A stretch of DNA of 64,000 bases from Lichenibacterium minor (lineage in GTDB: Bacteria > Pseudomonadota > Alphaproteobacteria > Rhizobiales > Beijerinckiaceae). The stretch covers positions 401,057-465,056 of the forward strand of contig NZ_QYBB01000001.1 of assembly GCF_004137685.1 (NCBI RefSeq), read 5' to 3'. Shown here piece after piece: positions 9,931-19,271 of this stretch (its first letter is position 1; the number at the start of each line of letters is the position of its first letter). The position numbers were made by a program, and so were the translations under genes. The notes beneath the pieces are model-generated. The model searched no databases. It was given only the letters and a program-made list of their open reading frames with translations, and had not been told where the DNA came from.

Positions 9931-9945
9931 TTAACCGAGCGTTAA
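9931..9945. promoter_or_regulatory. CtrA-type binding site (TTAA-N7-TTAA) upstream of the tadD-like gene
   Basis: TTAA CCGAGCG TTAA is an exact full CtrA consensus (TTAA-N7-TTAA), 63 bp before the ATG at 10,008. TTAA is rare in this GC-rich region, which makes the pair notable. In Caulobacter CtrA activates pilA/tad genes, so cell-cycle control of the pilus lipoprotein gene is a reasonable inference. Confidence 0.6.
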
Positions 9946-10007
9946 GTTCGGCGGCCTATCGCCGTCCCATCGGGGGATCGCCCCGATCCGGACCAGAAGG
10001 CCCCGCC

Positions 10008-10826
10008 ATGCCGAGATATGCCGCGCCGCAGCGCCCCGCGAACCTCCGCGCCGCGGGCTTGGCTGTGGCGGCCGGGCTGGCCCTGTCGCTCGGCGGCTGC
10101 GTGACGGGCGGCGACGCGACGGGAGCCATCGCGGCGACCGCCCCCCTGCCCGACGATCCGGCGGCGCTGCGCGCCTATGCGGCCACTTGGCAGCGCAACC
10201 ACGAGGCGGCGCCGGACGACGCCGGCGCGACGATCGCCTACGCGCGGGCGCTGCGCGGGCTGACCCAATATGCCCAGGCGACGGCCGTGCTCGAGGCCGC
10301 CGCGGCCCACCATCCGACCGACACGGCGCTGCTCGCCGCCTACGGCAAGGCGCTGTCGGACGCCGGCCGGCCGCGCGAAGCCATGGCGGTGCTGGAACGG
10401 GCGCATACGCCCGACCGCCCGGACTGGTCGGTGCTGTCGGCCCAGGGGACGGTGGCCGACCAGCTCGGCGACCACGCGGGCGCGGTGAACTATTACGACG
10501 CCGCGCTGAAGCTCAGGCCGGGCGAGCCCGCCGTCCTGTCCAACCTCGGATTGTCCTACGCCCTGGCGAAGGACCTGCCCAGGGCCGAGGAGGTCATGCG
10601 GCTCGCCGCCGCCGACCCCAGGGCCGACGCGCGGGTGCGCCAGAACTACGCCTTGGTGCTGTCCCTCGGGGGCAAGTACAAGCAGGCGGAGGGCGTCGCC
10701 GCCACGGACCTGTCGCCGGCCGACGCCGCCGCCAGCGTCGAGGCCATCCGGCAGACCATCGCCGAAGACCCGCGCTGGCGGGGCGTGCGGGGCGGCCCCG
10801 GGCCGGCGAAGCCCCCCGCCGGCTGA
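10008..10826 (+). CDS. TPR-repeat lipoprotein, TadD-like pilus assembly protein
   Basis: 272 aa, with a lipoprotein signal peptide ending in the lipobox LGGC (hydrophobic [14 protein letters not shown]). The mature part contains TPR repeats (about residues 60-230), for example [20 protein letters not shown] followed by [20 protein letters not shown]. TadD is the outer-membrane TPR lipoprotein that helps place the RcpA/CpaC secretin. The neighbouring Flp pilin upstream and tadBC downstream of fumC support this role. Start ATG 10,008, just after a CtrA-type site. A generic TPR lipoprotein cannot be fully excluded. Confidence 0.8.
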   Translation: MPRYAAPQRPANLRAAGLAVAAGLALSLGGCVTGGDATGAIAATAPLPDDPAALRAYAATWQRNHEAAPDDAGATIAYARALRGLTQYAQATAVLEAAAAHHPTDTALLAAYGKALSDAGRPREAMAVLERAHTPDRPDWSVLSAQGTVADQLGDHAGAVNYYDAALKLRPGEPAVLSNLGLSYALAKDLPRAEEVMRLAAADPRADARVRQNYALVLSLGGKYKQAEGVAATDLSPADAAASVEAIRQTIAEDPRWRGVRGGPGPAKPPAG

Positions 10827-10957
10827 CGGAGGCCCATGCCACGCCGGCGGGTGGGCGCGGCACCGGCACCGGCGCGCCGTCTGGATCGCGGGGCCCCGAA
10901 CGGCTACACGGCATCGTCGAATCCGCGCTTCGCGCTTTCCCCGAAAGGCCGCCCGCC

Positions 10958-12370
10958 ATGACCGCCACCGACAGCACCCTGCGCATCGAGCGCGACTCCC
11001 TCGGCGAGGTGCCGGTCCCCGCCGACCACCTGTGGGGCGCGCAGACGCAGCGCTCGGCGACCTTCTTCCCCATCGGCGTCGACCGTTTCGCCTGGGGCCG
11101 CCCGGTGATCCGGGCACTCGGGGTGCTGAAGAAATGCGCCGCCCTCGCCAACGGCGAGCTCGGGCAGCTTCCCCGGGACAAGGTCGACATGATCGCCGCC
11201 GCCGCCCAGGAGGTGATCGACGGCCGTCACGACGGCGAGTTCCCGCTCGTGGTGTTCCAGACGGGCTCGGGCACGCAGAGCAACATGAACGCCAACGAGG
11301 TGATCGCCAACCTCGCCATCCGGACGGCCGGCGGCGTCCTCGGCTCGAAGAAGCCCATCAACCCCAACGACGACGTCAACCGCGGCCAATCCTCCAACGA
11401 CGCCTTCCCGACCGCGATGCACATCGCCATCGTCGAGGAGATCGAGGCGCGGCTCGTGCCGGCCGTGACGGCGCTGCGCGACACCTTCGCCGAAAAGGCC
11501 GCGAAGGGCGCGGACGTGATCCTGGTCGGCCGCACCCACCTCCAGGACGCGACGCCGATCACCCTGGAGCAGGTGTTCTCGGGCTGGATCGCCCAGCTCG
11601 AGGAAGCGCTCGACGGCGTGCGCCGCTCGCTGCCCGGGCTCTACGCCCTGGCGCTCGGCGGCACCGCGGTCGGCACGGGCATCAACACGCATCCGCGCTT
11701 CGGCGAAGTGGCGGCGGCGATGATCGCCGCGGAAACCGGACACCCCTTCGTCACAGCGCCCAACAAATTCGCCGCCCTGTCGGCCCACGACGCCGTCGTG
11801 GCGGCCTCGGGCGCGCTGCGGGTGCTGGCGGGCGCGTGCATGAAGATCGCCAACGACGTGCGCTGGTACGCCAGCGGCCCGCGCGCCGGCTTCGCCGAAC
11901 TGACGATCCCCGAGAACGAGCCCGGCTCCTCCATCATGCCGGGCAAGATCAACCCGACGCAATGCGAGGCCCTCACCATGGTGGCCGTGCAGGTGTTCGG
12001 CAACGACCATGCGGTGGCCTTCGCGGGATCGCAGGGGAACTTCCAGCTCAACGTGTTCAAGCCGGTGATGCTGCACAACATCCTGGAATCGGTCGCATTG
12101 CTGTCGGACGGGCTGCACGCCTTCAACAGCTTCTGCGCGGTCGGCATCGAGCCCAACATCCGCAGGATCAAGCAGAACCTGGATGGCTCTCTGATGCTGG
12201 TGACGGCGCTGAACCCGCATATCGGCTACGAGAAGTCCGCCAAGATCTCGCTGAAGGCCTATCGGGACGACATGACGCTGCGCGACGCCGCGGTGGCGCT
12301 CGGCGTGGCCGGCGAGGACTTCGACGCCTGGGTGCGCCCCGCCGACATGACGAAGCCGCTCGCCGATTGA
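10958..12370 (+). CDS. fumC: class II fumarate hydratase
   Basis: TCA-cycle enzyme interconverting fumarate and malate, cytoplasmic homotetramer, oxygen-stable and without an iron-sulphur cluster. 470 aa, normal length. Markers are [11 protein letters not shown] at the N-terminus, [32 protein letters not shown] (catalytic His) and the superfamily signature [15 protein letters not shown]. Start ATG 10,958; the upstream open frame overlaps the tadD-like gene out of frame. It sits between pilus genes with no functional link and converges with tadC across a strong hairpin. Confidence 0.97.
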   Translation: MTATDSTLRIERDSLGEVPVPADHLWGAQTQRSATFFPIGVDRFAWGRPVIRALGVLKKCAALANGELGQLPRDKVDMIAAAAQEVIDGRHDGEFPLVVFQTGSGTQSNMNANEVIANLAIRTAGGVLGSKKPINPNDDVNRGQSSNDAFPTAMHIAIVEEIEARLVPAVTALRDTFAEKAAKGADVILVGRTHLQDATPITLEQVFSGWIAQLEEALDGVRRSLPGLYALALGGTAVGTGINTHPRFGEVAAAMIAAETGHPFVTAPNKFAALSAHDAVVAASGALRVLAGACMKIANDVRWYASGPRAGFAELTIPENEPGSSIMPGKINPTQCEALTMVAVQVFGNDHAVAFAGSQGNFQLNVFKPVMLHNILESVALLSDGLHAFNSFCAVGIEPNIRRIKQNLDGSLMLVTALNPHIGYEKSAKISLKAYRDDMTLRDAAVALGVAGEDFDAWVRPADMTKPLAD

Positions 12371-12380
12371 GCGGCCTCCA

Positions 12381-12405
12381 CCCCCGCCCCGTCACGGGGC
12401 GGGGG
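12381..12405. terminator. bidirectional hairpin between fumC and tadC
   Basis: CCCCCGCCCC (12,381-12,390), 5-nt loop GTCAC, GGGGCGGGGG (12,396-12,405): a perfect 10-bp GC stem placed between the stops of two convergent genes. A clear T-run is lacking, but position and strength fit a shared terminator. Confidence 0.65.
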
Positions 12406-12423
12406 AACCCGCCGGCCGGCCGC

Positions 12424-13401
12424 TCACTTCATCACGCCGATGATCTGGACGGCTGCGGGCGTGCCGATGATGATGAAGAGGACCGGAAGAAAGAACAGGA
12501 TCATCGGCACCGTCAGCTTGGGCGGAAGCGAGGCGGCCTTCTTCTCGGCCTCCATCATGCGGACGTCGCGGCCCTCCTGAGACAGGACGCGCAGCGCCGC
12601 CCCGAGCGGCGTCCCGTACTTCTCCGACTGGATCAGCACGGTCGACAGCGACCGGACGATCTCGAGCCCCGTCCGTTTGGCGAAGTTCTCGAAAGCGACG
12701 CGCCGGTCCGGCAGGTAGGACATTTCCGCCATGGTGAGCGTCATCTCCTCCGCCATGGGCACGGACTGCACGCCGATCTCGGACGCGACCTTGCGCCCGG
12801 CGTGTTCGAGCGACATCCCGGATTCGATGCAGATCAGCAGCAGGTCGAGGGTGTCCGGGAAGGCCTGCCGGACCGACTTCTGCCGCTTGCTCGTGGTGTT
12901 GGACAGGAAGATCTCCGGCGCCTTGATGCCCGCATAGGCGCCGGCGAGGCAGATCCCGCCCTTGAACGCGAAGGCCATGTCGGGATTGCCGATCGCCACG
13001 ACGTAGCCCAGGGCGATCAGGAAAAAGACCGCCGGCGACACCAGGCGAAAGAACAGGAAGGTGACCTCCGCGCCCTGCCCGCGGAAGCCCGCCATGGCGA
13101 GCTTCATCTTGCTCCCCTCGGTGCCGAGCCATTTCGAGGCGCTGAAGCCGTCGACGATGCGCGCCATGAAGGGCTTGGCCTCCGGACGCAGGTTGGCCTT
13201 GCCGGTCTTCGCCATCCTGTCGCGCTCTCGCGCCCGGATGCGCTCGCGCTCGGAGGACACCTGCTTCATCCGCCGTCCGAGCGTGTCGGTCTCGAGCAGC
13301 GGCATCACCAGCGTCAGGATCGTGGCTGCGGCCGCGACCGCGGCGAGCAGGCTGGTGACGAAGTGTCGGTCCGACAGCCGGACATACAGGATCTCGATCA
13401 T
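12424..13401 (-). CDS. tadC: Tad pilus inner-membrane platform protein TadC
   Basis: 325-aa T2SF-domain protein that with TadB forms the inner-membrane platform on which the CpaF ATPase acts. N-terminal membrane segment (FVTSLLAAVAAAATILTLVM), a basic linker, then the T2SF domain with FPDTLDLLLICIESGMSLEHA and a C-terminal helix pair ending FFLPVLFIIIGTPAAVQII. Start ATG 13,399-13,401 (MIEILYVRLS), 20 nt after the tadB stop. Last gene of cpaF-tadB-tadC. Confidence 0.94.
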   Translation of the reverse strand: MIEILYVRLSDRHFVTSLLAAVAAAATILTLVMPLLETDTLGRRMKQVSSERERIRARERDRMAKTGKANLRPEAKPFMARIVDGFSASKWLGTEGSKMKLAMAGFRGQGAEVTFLFFRLVSPAVFFLIALGYVVAIGNPDMAFAFKGGICLAGAYAGIKAPEIFLSNTTSKRQKSVRQAFPDTLDLLLICIESGMSLEHAGRKVASEIGVQSVPMAEEMTLTMAEMSYLPDRRVAFENFAKRTGLEIVRSLSTVLIQSEKYGTPLGAALRVLSQEGRDVRMMEAEKKAASLPPKLTVPMILFFLPVLFIIIGTPAAVQIIGVMK

Positions 13402-13421
13402 CGTTTGACGTCCGCCGGCCT

Positions 13422-14411
13422 TCAAATGTCGAAATTGATCATCTTCTTCATCACGACGATGCCGATGCTCATCCAGCAGGCGCCGGCCGCGACCATCATC
13501 TGCCCGATCGAGGTCGTCCAAAGCACGGAAATGTAGTCGGGCGACATCAACCACACCAGCGTGCCGACGATGAACGGCAAGCTGCCGATGATGCCGGCCG
13601 AAGCCTTGGCTTCCGACGAGATGGCCTTGACCTTGGCCTTCATCTTCTTGCGGTCGCGGATCACGCGCGACAGGTTGCCCAGCGCTTCGGTGAGATTGCC
13701 GCCGGCCTTGGCCTGGATGGAGATCACGATGGCGAAGAAGTTGGTTTCGGTGATGGGCACGCGCTCCGCCATGCGCTCCACCGCTTCGCCGATGCCGAGG
13801 CCCATGGTCTGCGCCTCGACGACGCGCCGGAACTCCGAGCGCAGCGGCTCCGGCGATTCCGTCGCGATCACGCGCAGGCAGTCGCCGAGCGGCAGGCCCG
13901 CCTTCACGCCGCGGATCACGATGTCGACGGCGTTGGGGAACTCGTTGGCGAAACTGGCGAGCCGCCTCTTCTTCTTGAAGCCGAGGAACCAGGACGGCAG
14001 GCCGAAGCCGCCGACCAGCACGCCCACCCCCGCGACCGCCAGGCTGTCCTGCACGACGAGGAGCACCAGCCCGATCAGGACCGCCAGCCCCGCCGAAACG
14101 GAAAGGTAGGTCTTGCGGCTCCACTCGAGGCCGGCCTGCTGGATGCGGATCTCCAGGGTCGCCTTCCTCGCCTTCCCGCGGTTTTCGACCTCCTTCATGC
14201 TGTCGGCGACCTGCTTGCGCCGGCTCGCCGCGTCGACCACGCGATCGACGCCCACGCGCTTGGCACGGGGCGTCGCCACCGCCTGGCGGCGCTTCTCGGC
14301 CTTGATGTCGCCGGACAGGTACGGGCTCGCCACGAAGAACACGCAGCCGAGCGCCGCGATCCCGAGCCCGTAGGCGATGGCCGTGTTCCCATCCAGGGCC
14401 GGCAGGGGCAT
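13422..14411 (-). CDS. tadB: Tad pilus inner-membrane platform protein TadB
   Basis: About 329 aa, T2SF-domain membrane protein, partner of TadC. It has N-terminal helices, a basic segment (KAEKRRQAVATPRAKR), then FANEFPNAVDIVIRGVKAGL and PITETNFFAIVISIQAKAGG, typical of TadB, and two C-terminal helices. The start is ATG 14,409-14,411, overlapping the cpaF stop as TGATG; a GTG one codon earlier (14,412-14,414) would also fit. The overlap shows coupling with cpaF. Confidence 0.94.
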   Translation of the reverse strand: MPLPALDGNTAIAYGLGIAALGCVFFVASPYLSGDIKAEKRRQAVATPRAKRVGVDRVVDAASRRKQVADSMKEVENRGKARKATLEIRIQQAGLEWSRKTYLSVSAGLAVLIGLVLLVVQDSLAVAGVGVLVGGFGLPSWFLGFKKKRRLASFANEFPNAVDIVIRGVKAGLPLGDCLRVIATESPEPLRSEFRRVVEAQTMGLGIGEAVERMAERVPITETNFFAIVISIQAKAGGNLTEALGNLSRVIRDRKKMKAKVKAISSEAKASAGIIGSLPFIVGTLVWLMSPDYISVLWTTSIGQMMVAAGACWMSIGIVVMKKMINFDI

Positions 14412-15838
14412 CACAGCAGCGATCCGTCCTTGAGGTCGGCGCGGTCGAGCGCGGCGGCGAGGCGCTCCTCCTCGCCGTAGTAGCGGGCGCGCTCCATGAA
14501 GCGCGGCTGGCCGATGCCGGTGGACCGATGGCGGCCCTTCAGCTTGCCCTGCGCGTCCTCGCCGAGGATGTCGTAGAGGATGACGTCCTGGGTGATGATG
14601 ACGTCGCCCTCGAGCCCCAGCACCTCCGTCACGTGGGTGATGCGGCGCGAGCCGTCGCGCAGGCGCGTCGCCTGGATGATGACGTCGACGGAGGTGACGA
14701 TCATCTCGCGGATGGTCTTCGACGGCAGCGAGAAGCCCCCCATGGTGATCATGGATTCCAGGCGGCTCAGCGCTTCGCGCGGCGAGTTGGCGTGGAGCGT
14801 CCCCATGGAGCCGTCGTGGCCGGTGTTCATCGCCTGGAGAAGGTCGAAGGCTTCGGGGCCGCGCACCTCGCCGACGATGATCCGCTCGGGCCGCATGCGC
14901 AGGCAGTTGCGCACGAGGTCGCGCATCGTGATGGCGCCCGTCCCTTCGAGGTTCGGCGGCCGCGTTTCAAGCCGGACCGTGTGGGGCTGCTGAAGCTGCA
15001 GCTCGGCGGCGTCCTCGCAGGTGATCACCCGCTCGTCGAGCTCGATGTAGTTGGTGAGGCAGTTCAGGAGCGTGGTCTTGCCCGAGCCCGTGCCGCCGGA
15101 GATCAGGACGTTGCAGCGGACCTTGCCGATGATCTTCAGCACCTCGGCGCCGTCGGGCGAAATGGCGCCGAACTTGACGAGCTGATCCAGGGTCAGCTTG
15201 TCCTTCTTGAACTTGCGGATGGTGAGGGCAGGCCCGTCGATGGCGAGGGGCGGGGCGATGACGTTGACGCGGGAGCCGTCCATCAGGCGCGCGTCGCAGA
15301 TGGGCGAGGACTCGTCGACGCGGCGCCCCACCTGGCTGACGATGCGCTGGCAGATGTTCATCAGCTGCGCGTTGTCGCGGAAGCGGATGTTGGTGAGCTG
15401 GATCTTGCCGGCGACCTCGATGTAGGTCTTGGCGGCGCCGTTGACCATGATGTCGGCTATGTCGTCGCGGGCGAGCAGGGGTTCGAGCGGACCGTAGCCC
15501 AGCACGTCGTTGCAGATGTCGTCGAGCAGGTCCTCCTGCTCGGCGATCGACATCACGACGTTCTTGATCGAGATGATCTCGTTGACGATGTCGCGGATCT
15601 CTTCCCGCGCGGTTTCGGCGTCGAGCTTGGACAGCTGCGACAGGTCGATGGCCTCGATCAGGGCCGAGAAGATGGTGCTCTTCGTGAGGTAGTAGTCGTC
15701 CGAGCGGCGCGGCTCCGCCGCCGGCGGCGGCGGCGCGGCCGGGACCATCGTGGGGCGGTAGGCGGCGGCCGGCTCGGGCCGCGACGGGATCGGGGCCGCG
15801 GCGGGAGCGGCCCCCGTGGACGCGCGTCGTCCGAACAT
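14411..15838 (-). CDS. cpaF: Tad pilus assembly ATPase CpaF/TadA
   Basis: 475-aa secretion ATPase of the PilT/VirB11 class that powers Flp pilus assembly at the inner membrane. A Pro/Ala-rich N-terminal linker (about residues 10-45) precedes the N-terminal domain ([38 protein letters not shown]). Walker A is GGTGSGKTT, the Asp box region is [12 protein letters not shown] and Walker B is [12 protein letters not shown]. Start ATG 15,836-15,838 (MFGRRAS), the usual CpaF start; the longer open frame upstream is not family-like. First gene of the three-gene cpaF-tadB-tadC operon, which here is cut off from cpaBCDE by 5.6 kb of other genes. Confidence 0.95.
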   Translation of the reverse strand: MFGRRASTGAAPAAAPIPSRPEPAAAYRPTMVPAAPPPPAAEPRRSDDYYLTKSTIFSALIEAIDLSQLSKLDAETAREEIRDIVNEIISIKNVVMSIAEQEDLLDDICNDVLGYGPLEPLLARDDIADIMVNGAAKTYIEVAGKIQLTNIRFRDNAQLMNICQRIVSQVGRRVDESSPICDARLMDGSRVNVIAPPLAIDGPALTIRKFKKDKLTLDQLVKFGAISPDGAEVLKIIGKVRCNVLISGGTGSGKTTLLNCLTNYIELDERVITCEDAAELQLQQPHTVRLETRPPNLEGTGAITMRDLVRNCLRMRPERIIVGEVRGPEAFDLLQAMNTGHDGSMGTLHANSPREALSRLESMITMGGFSLPSKTIREMIVTSVDVIIQATRLRDGSRRITHVTEVLGLEGDVIITQDVILYDILGEDAQGKLKGRHRSTGIGQPRFMERARYYGEEERLAAALDRADLKDGSLL

Positions 15839-16012
15839 GCCTGCGAGCTTCCTTCCACGGTCCGGGCGGGGAGCCGATCGCCCGGCCCCGTGCGTCCGAC
15901 AATGGGCGGGAATGGTTACCTTTTCCGAAAACAGGCCGGCGGCATGCGAGCGGGCCGCGCGGGACGACGGGCACGGACGCCTCACGGGGCCGGGATCGGC
16001 GGGCCTTCCCGG

Positions 16013-16654
16013 TCAGAACCCGATCGCGTCGACGCGCGTCAGCACCGTCTTCTGGGCCACGCCCGGCGCGTGGGTGAGGTGCCAGGCCACGTATTGCTCG
16101 GCATAGGGCTCGGTCGACGACATGCCGTCGACGGGCACGACGACGCGCATCCCGTGCAGCGCCGCGTCGGTGGCGGTGTCGAGCACCGCCCCTTCGGCCG
16201 CGGTTCCCACGACCACGACGGTGTCGATGCCCCGCCGCGCCAGCAGGTCGCGCAGGTCGGTGCCGATGAACTTGTCGGGCCCCGCGCGGACGACGGGATC
16301 GCCCGGCAGGGGCGCCACCCCGGCCCGGATGTCGTCGGGCCGCCCCGACGCGCTGGTGCTGTAGGCGACGAAGACGCCGCGGGCGCGGGCGGTGTCGACG
16401 AGCCGCCGGACGATCGGGACCGAGGCGAGGCAGCGGGGCTTGGTGGCGGCGTTGCAGGGGCCGCTCGCCGCGTCCTCGCGGCCGTTGAAGTCGAGCACGA
16501 GCAGGGCCGTCGCCTTCGGGTCGACCGTCACGGGCTTCAGCTCGGGCGGCGGCGGCACCGCCACGGAGGCCCAATCGTCCACGATGGTGGCCGCCGCGGC
16601 GGCCGGCGAGCAGAGGCCGGCGAGGAGCACCGCGATCGTCGAGCGTGTTCTCAT
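16013..16654 (-). CDS. exported isochorismatase-family hydrolase lacking the catalytic Cys
   Basis: 213 aa. Residues 1-22 form a Sec signal peptide (MRTRSTIAVLLAGLCSPAAA), so the protein is probably periplasmic. The isochorismatase-like fold is marked by ALLVLDFNGRED (first catalytic Asp), FIGTDLRDLLARRGIDTVVVVG and TATDAALHG. In cysteine hydrolases of this family the segment after VVVVG carries the nucleophilic Cys; here it reads TAAEGAVLDTA, with Ala at that place. True isochorismatases also lack this Cys, so activity is possible, but the substrate is unknown. The gene lies alone between cpaF and a MocR gene. Start ATG 16,652-16,654. Confidence 0.75.
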   Translation of the reverse strand: MRTRSTIAVLLAGLCSPAAAAATIVDDWASVAVPPPPELKPVTVDPKATALLVLDFNGREDAASGPCNAATKPRCLASVPIVRRLVDTARARGVFVAYSTSASGRPDDIRAGVAPLPGDPVVRAGPDKFIGTDLRDLLARRGIDTVVVVGTAAEGAVLDTATDAALHGMRVVVPVDGMSSTEPYAEQYVAWHLTHAPGVAQKTVLTRVDAIGF

Positions 16655-16825
16655 GCGTCCATCCCTCCGGACAGGGCCGCAACGGGGGCAGGTTACGGGC
16701 AGGCCCCGATCCGGCGGCCCGCTCGGGCGCCGCGGCATCGCCCGTTCCGAAGACCCATGCCACCCCGGCCCGGGAAAGGATACGCCCGGCCGGCCGGTTC
16801 TGCGCCGTGACGGGGCCGGGCCCCC

Positions 16826-18214
16826 TCATGCCGCCGCCAGCGCCCGCGCCAGCACGGGATACACCCGCGGGTCGGACATCTGCGCCACGTTGAACCGCAT
16901 CATGTCGGTCGCGGTCTGCGAAACGCTGAACACGTCGCCCGGGGCCAGGACCACGTCGTCGCGCGACGCCGCGCGGGCGGCCGCGGCGGCGTCGCGGCCG
17001 TCCGGCAGGCGGCACCACAGGGTGAAGCCGCCGCGCGGCATGAGCCAGGGCCGGATGCCGAGGTCGCACAGGCGGCCCGCCGTGTCGCGCCGGGCCTCCG
17101 ACAGGCGCGTGCGCAGCGATGCGAGGTGCTTGCGATAGCTGCCGTCGGACAGGGCGCCGTGGACCAGCCCCGCCGCGACGGGGCTCGGGCCGCCGAAGCT
17201 CGTCGCCACCTGGAGGTCGACCAGCGCTTCGACCAGGTCGGGCTTCGCCGCGACGTAGCCGCAGCGGGTGGAGGCCGACAGGGTCTTCGAGAAGCCGCCG
17301 ATGCGGATCACCCGGCCCAGGCCGTCGAGCACGGCCAGGCGCGGCGAGGGCTCCGGTTCGAGGTCGGCGAACGTGTCGTCCTCGACGACGGCGAGGTCGT
17401 GCGCGGCCGCCGCGCCCAGCAGCCTGTGGGCGGCCTGGGCCGACAGGGTCGCGCCCGTGGGGTTCTGCAGCGCGGAATTCGTCACGTAGATGCGCGGGCG
17501 ATGCGCGTCCAGCGCGGCGGCGAAGAGGTCGGGATCGGGCCCGCTCGGCGTCATCGCCACGCCGACCGCCCGCGCGCCATGGGCCCGGAGGGCGGCCTGG
17601 AAGTTGAAGTAGCAGGGGTCGTCGACCAGCACGGTGTCGCCGGGTCGCAGCAGCGCGCGGCACACGAGGTCGAAGGATTGGCTGGCCGACGCGGTGAGGA
17701 GGATCGCGTCCGGCCCCGCGTCGAGCCCTTCGGCGGCGAAGCGGCGGGCTAGGAGGCGGCGCAGGTCCGCCGAGCCGCGCGCGTCGCCGTAGTCCGTCAG
17801 CACGGCATCGCCGCCCCGGGCGATCCGGCGCATCGACCGGCGCAGCGCGGCGACCGGCATCCAATCGGGCGGCAGCCAGCCGCACCCGGGCTTCGGGATC
17901 GCCGCGCCGGCGTCGAGCGACCGGCGCGACACCCAGAGCGGGTCCATCGCGGGGTCCGGCCGCGCCGCGATGGCGGCGACCGCCAGCGGAGGGTGGCCCG
18001 CGACGGTGAAGCCGGACCCCGGGCGCGACCGGATCAGGCCTTCCGCCGCCAGCCGGTCGTAGGCTTCGACGACGGTGGAAGGCGAAACGCCCATCGTGGC
18101 GGCGAAGCCGCGGATCGACGGCAGCCTGTCGCCGGCCCCGAGCGCACGCGCCGCGATGCGCCGGCGGATCGCCTCCATCACGGCCCCGGTGCGGGTCGCC
18201 GCCGCCTGATCCAT
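16826..18214 (-). CDS. MocR-type regulator: GntR winged helix fused to a class I aminotransferase domain
   Basis: 462 aa. N-terminal GntR DNA-binding domain (about residues 1-75: MEAIRRRIAARALGAGDRLPSIRGFAATMGVSPSTVVEAYDRL) followed by a fold-type I PLP domain with ASASQSFDLVCRALL, NPTGATLS and the PLP-lysine segment GGFSKTLSASTRCGY. MocR proteins are usually regulators that sense PLP or an amino-acid-like ligand. It is divergent from an EamA transporter, with a perfect 12+12 palindrome in the gap, so it probably controls that gene and itself. Start ATG 18,212-18,214 (MDQAAATRTG). Confidence 0.9.
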   Translation of the reverse strand: MDQAAATRTGAVMEAIRRRIAARALGAGDRLPSIRGFAATMGVSPSTVVEAYDRLAAEGLIRSRPGSGFTVAGHPPLAVAAIAARPDPAMDPLWVSRRSLDAGAAIPKPGCGWLPPDWMPVAALRRSMRRIARGGDAVLTDYGDARGSADLRRLLARRFAAEGLDAGPDAILLTASASQSFDLVCRALLRPGDTVLVDDPCYFNFQAALRAHGARAVGVAMTPSGPDPDLFAAALDAHRPRIYVTNSALQNPTGATLSAQAAHRLLGAAAAHDLAVVEDDTFADLEPEPSPRLAVLDGLGRVIRIGGFSKTLSASTRCGYVAAKPDLVEALVDLQVATSFGGPSPVAAGLVHGALSDGSYRKHLASLRTRLSEARRDTAGRLCDLGIRPWLMPRGGFTLWCRLPDGRDAAAAARAASRDDVVLAPGDVFSVSQTATDMMRFNVAQMSDPRVYPVLARALAAA

Positions 18215-18249
18215 CGCGCGTCCTGCCCCGACCGTGCGGCCCGTCGGAC

Positions 18250-18275
18250 CCATACGGTTCGGTCGAACCGTATGG
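18250..18275. promoter_or_regulatory. perfect palindrome between mocR-like and eamA-like genes, putative operator
   Basis: CCATACGGTTCG, 2-nt spacer GT, CGAACCGTATGG: 12-bp perfect arms. It lies 36 bp upstream of the MocR start and 93 bp upstream of the EamA start. Position and symmetry suggest the MocR operator; inference, not a known consensus. Confidence 0.6.
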
Positions 18276-18367
18276 CACCGTGCCTGTCCTCGCCAGCCCC
18301 GCCACGCTATCGCGGGAGCCATTGCGGGCGGCCCCGCCATCGCGGGCGCCGGGGAAAGATCCACGAG

Positions 18368-19228
18368 ATGCGGCACAAGGCGGGCGGGTGGGGCAGCGGC
18401 CTCGTGGGCGTGGCGATCTTCAGCGGCTCGCTGCCGGCGACCCGGATCGCCGTGGGCGGATTCACGCCGCTGTTCCTGACCTCCGCGCGGGCCGTGATCG
18501 CGGCGGTCCTCGGGACGGCTCTCCTCGTCGCGCTGAAGCAGAAGCGCCCGGCGCGCCGCGACCTCGGCCCCCTCGCCCTGGTGGCGCTCGGCGTCGTGGT
18601 CGGCTTCCCGCTGCTGACCGCGCTGGCGCTGCGCCACATCACGTCGGCGCGGTCCATCGTGTTCATCGGGCTGCTGCCGCTCGCCACGGCGGCCTTCGCG
18701 GTGGTGCGCGGCGGCGAGCGGCCGAAGCCCGCCTTCTGGCTCTTCTCGACGCTCGGCGCCGCCGGGGTGGCGGGTTTCGCGCTGGCGCGGGACGGCGGCG
18801 CATCCCCGGAGGGGGACCTTCTGATGGTGGCGTCGATCCTGCTCTGCGGCCTGGGCTACGCCGAAGGCGCGACGCTGTCGCGCCGCCTCGGCGGCTGGCA
18901 GGTGATCTCGTGGGCGCTGGTGCTGGCGCTGCCCCCCATGGCCGTCCTGGCGTTCGCGACCCGGCCGGGGGACTTCGGCGGCGTCGGCCTGCCGGCCTGG
19001 GCGGGGCTCGGCTACGTGTCGGTCTTCTCGATGCTGGTCGGCTTCGTGTTCTGGTATCGCGGGCTGGCGCTGGGCGGCATCGCCGGCGTGGGGCAGCTCC
19101 AGTTGCTGCAGCCGTTCTTCGGCCTGTCGCTGGCGGCGCTGCTGCTGGGCGAGCCCGTGGCGCCCGGCATGGTGGCCGTCACGGGGCTCGTGGTGCTCTG
19201 CGTCGCGGGCGCGAAGCGTTTCGCGTGA
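18368..19228 (+). CDS. EamA (DMT superfamily) transporter
   Basis: 286-aa inner-membrane protein with about ten hydrophobic helices arranged as two EamA repeats (first about residues 10-135, second 150-285). The N-terminus MRHKAGGWGSGLVGVAIFSG and the segments ALALRHITSARSIVFIGLLP and GGIAGVGQLQLLQPFFGLSL fit drug/metabolite exporters. Substrate unknown. Divergent from the MocR gene, a common regulator-exporter pairing. Start ATG 18,368; the ORF is open further left but only as shadow of the MocR gene. Confidence 0.88.
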   Translation: MRHKAGGWGSGLVGVAIFSGSLPATRIAVGGFTPLFLTSARAVIAAVLGTALLVALKQKRPARRDLGPLALVALGVVVGFPLLTALALRHITSARSIVFIGLLPLATAAFAVVRGGERPKPAFWLFSTLGAAGVAGFALARDGGASPEGDLLMVASILLCGLGYAEGATLSRRLGGWQVISWALVLALPPMAVLAFATRPGDFGGVGLPAWAGLGYVSVFSMLVGFVFWYRGLALGGIAGVGQLQLLQPFFGLSLAALLLGEPVAPGMVAVTGLVVLCVAGAKRFA

Positions 19229-19241
19229 CCGCCGCAGCGAC

Positions 19242-19261
19242 GCGGGCGTGCCGGCGCCCGC
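19242..19261. terminator. hairpin between eamA-like and puhE-cobW genes
   Basis: GCGGGCG (19,242-19,248), loop TGCCGG, CGCCCGC (19,255-19,261), between two convergent stops only 43 nt apart. No T-tract; probable shared terminator. Confidence 0.4.
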
Positions 19262-19271
19262 ATCGCGAGGG

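Noticed and set aside
14528..16810. 760-aa open frame on the plus strand opposite cpaF and the isochorismatase-like gene
   Set aside because: Antisense to a clear CpaF; composition is typical of the complementary strand in high-GC DNA.
14967..18305. 1,112-aa open frame on the minus strand across mocR and cpaF
   Set aside because: Shadow frame overlapping two recognised genes on the same strand; Arg/Gly/Pro-rich and without domains.
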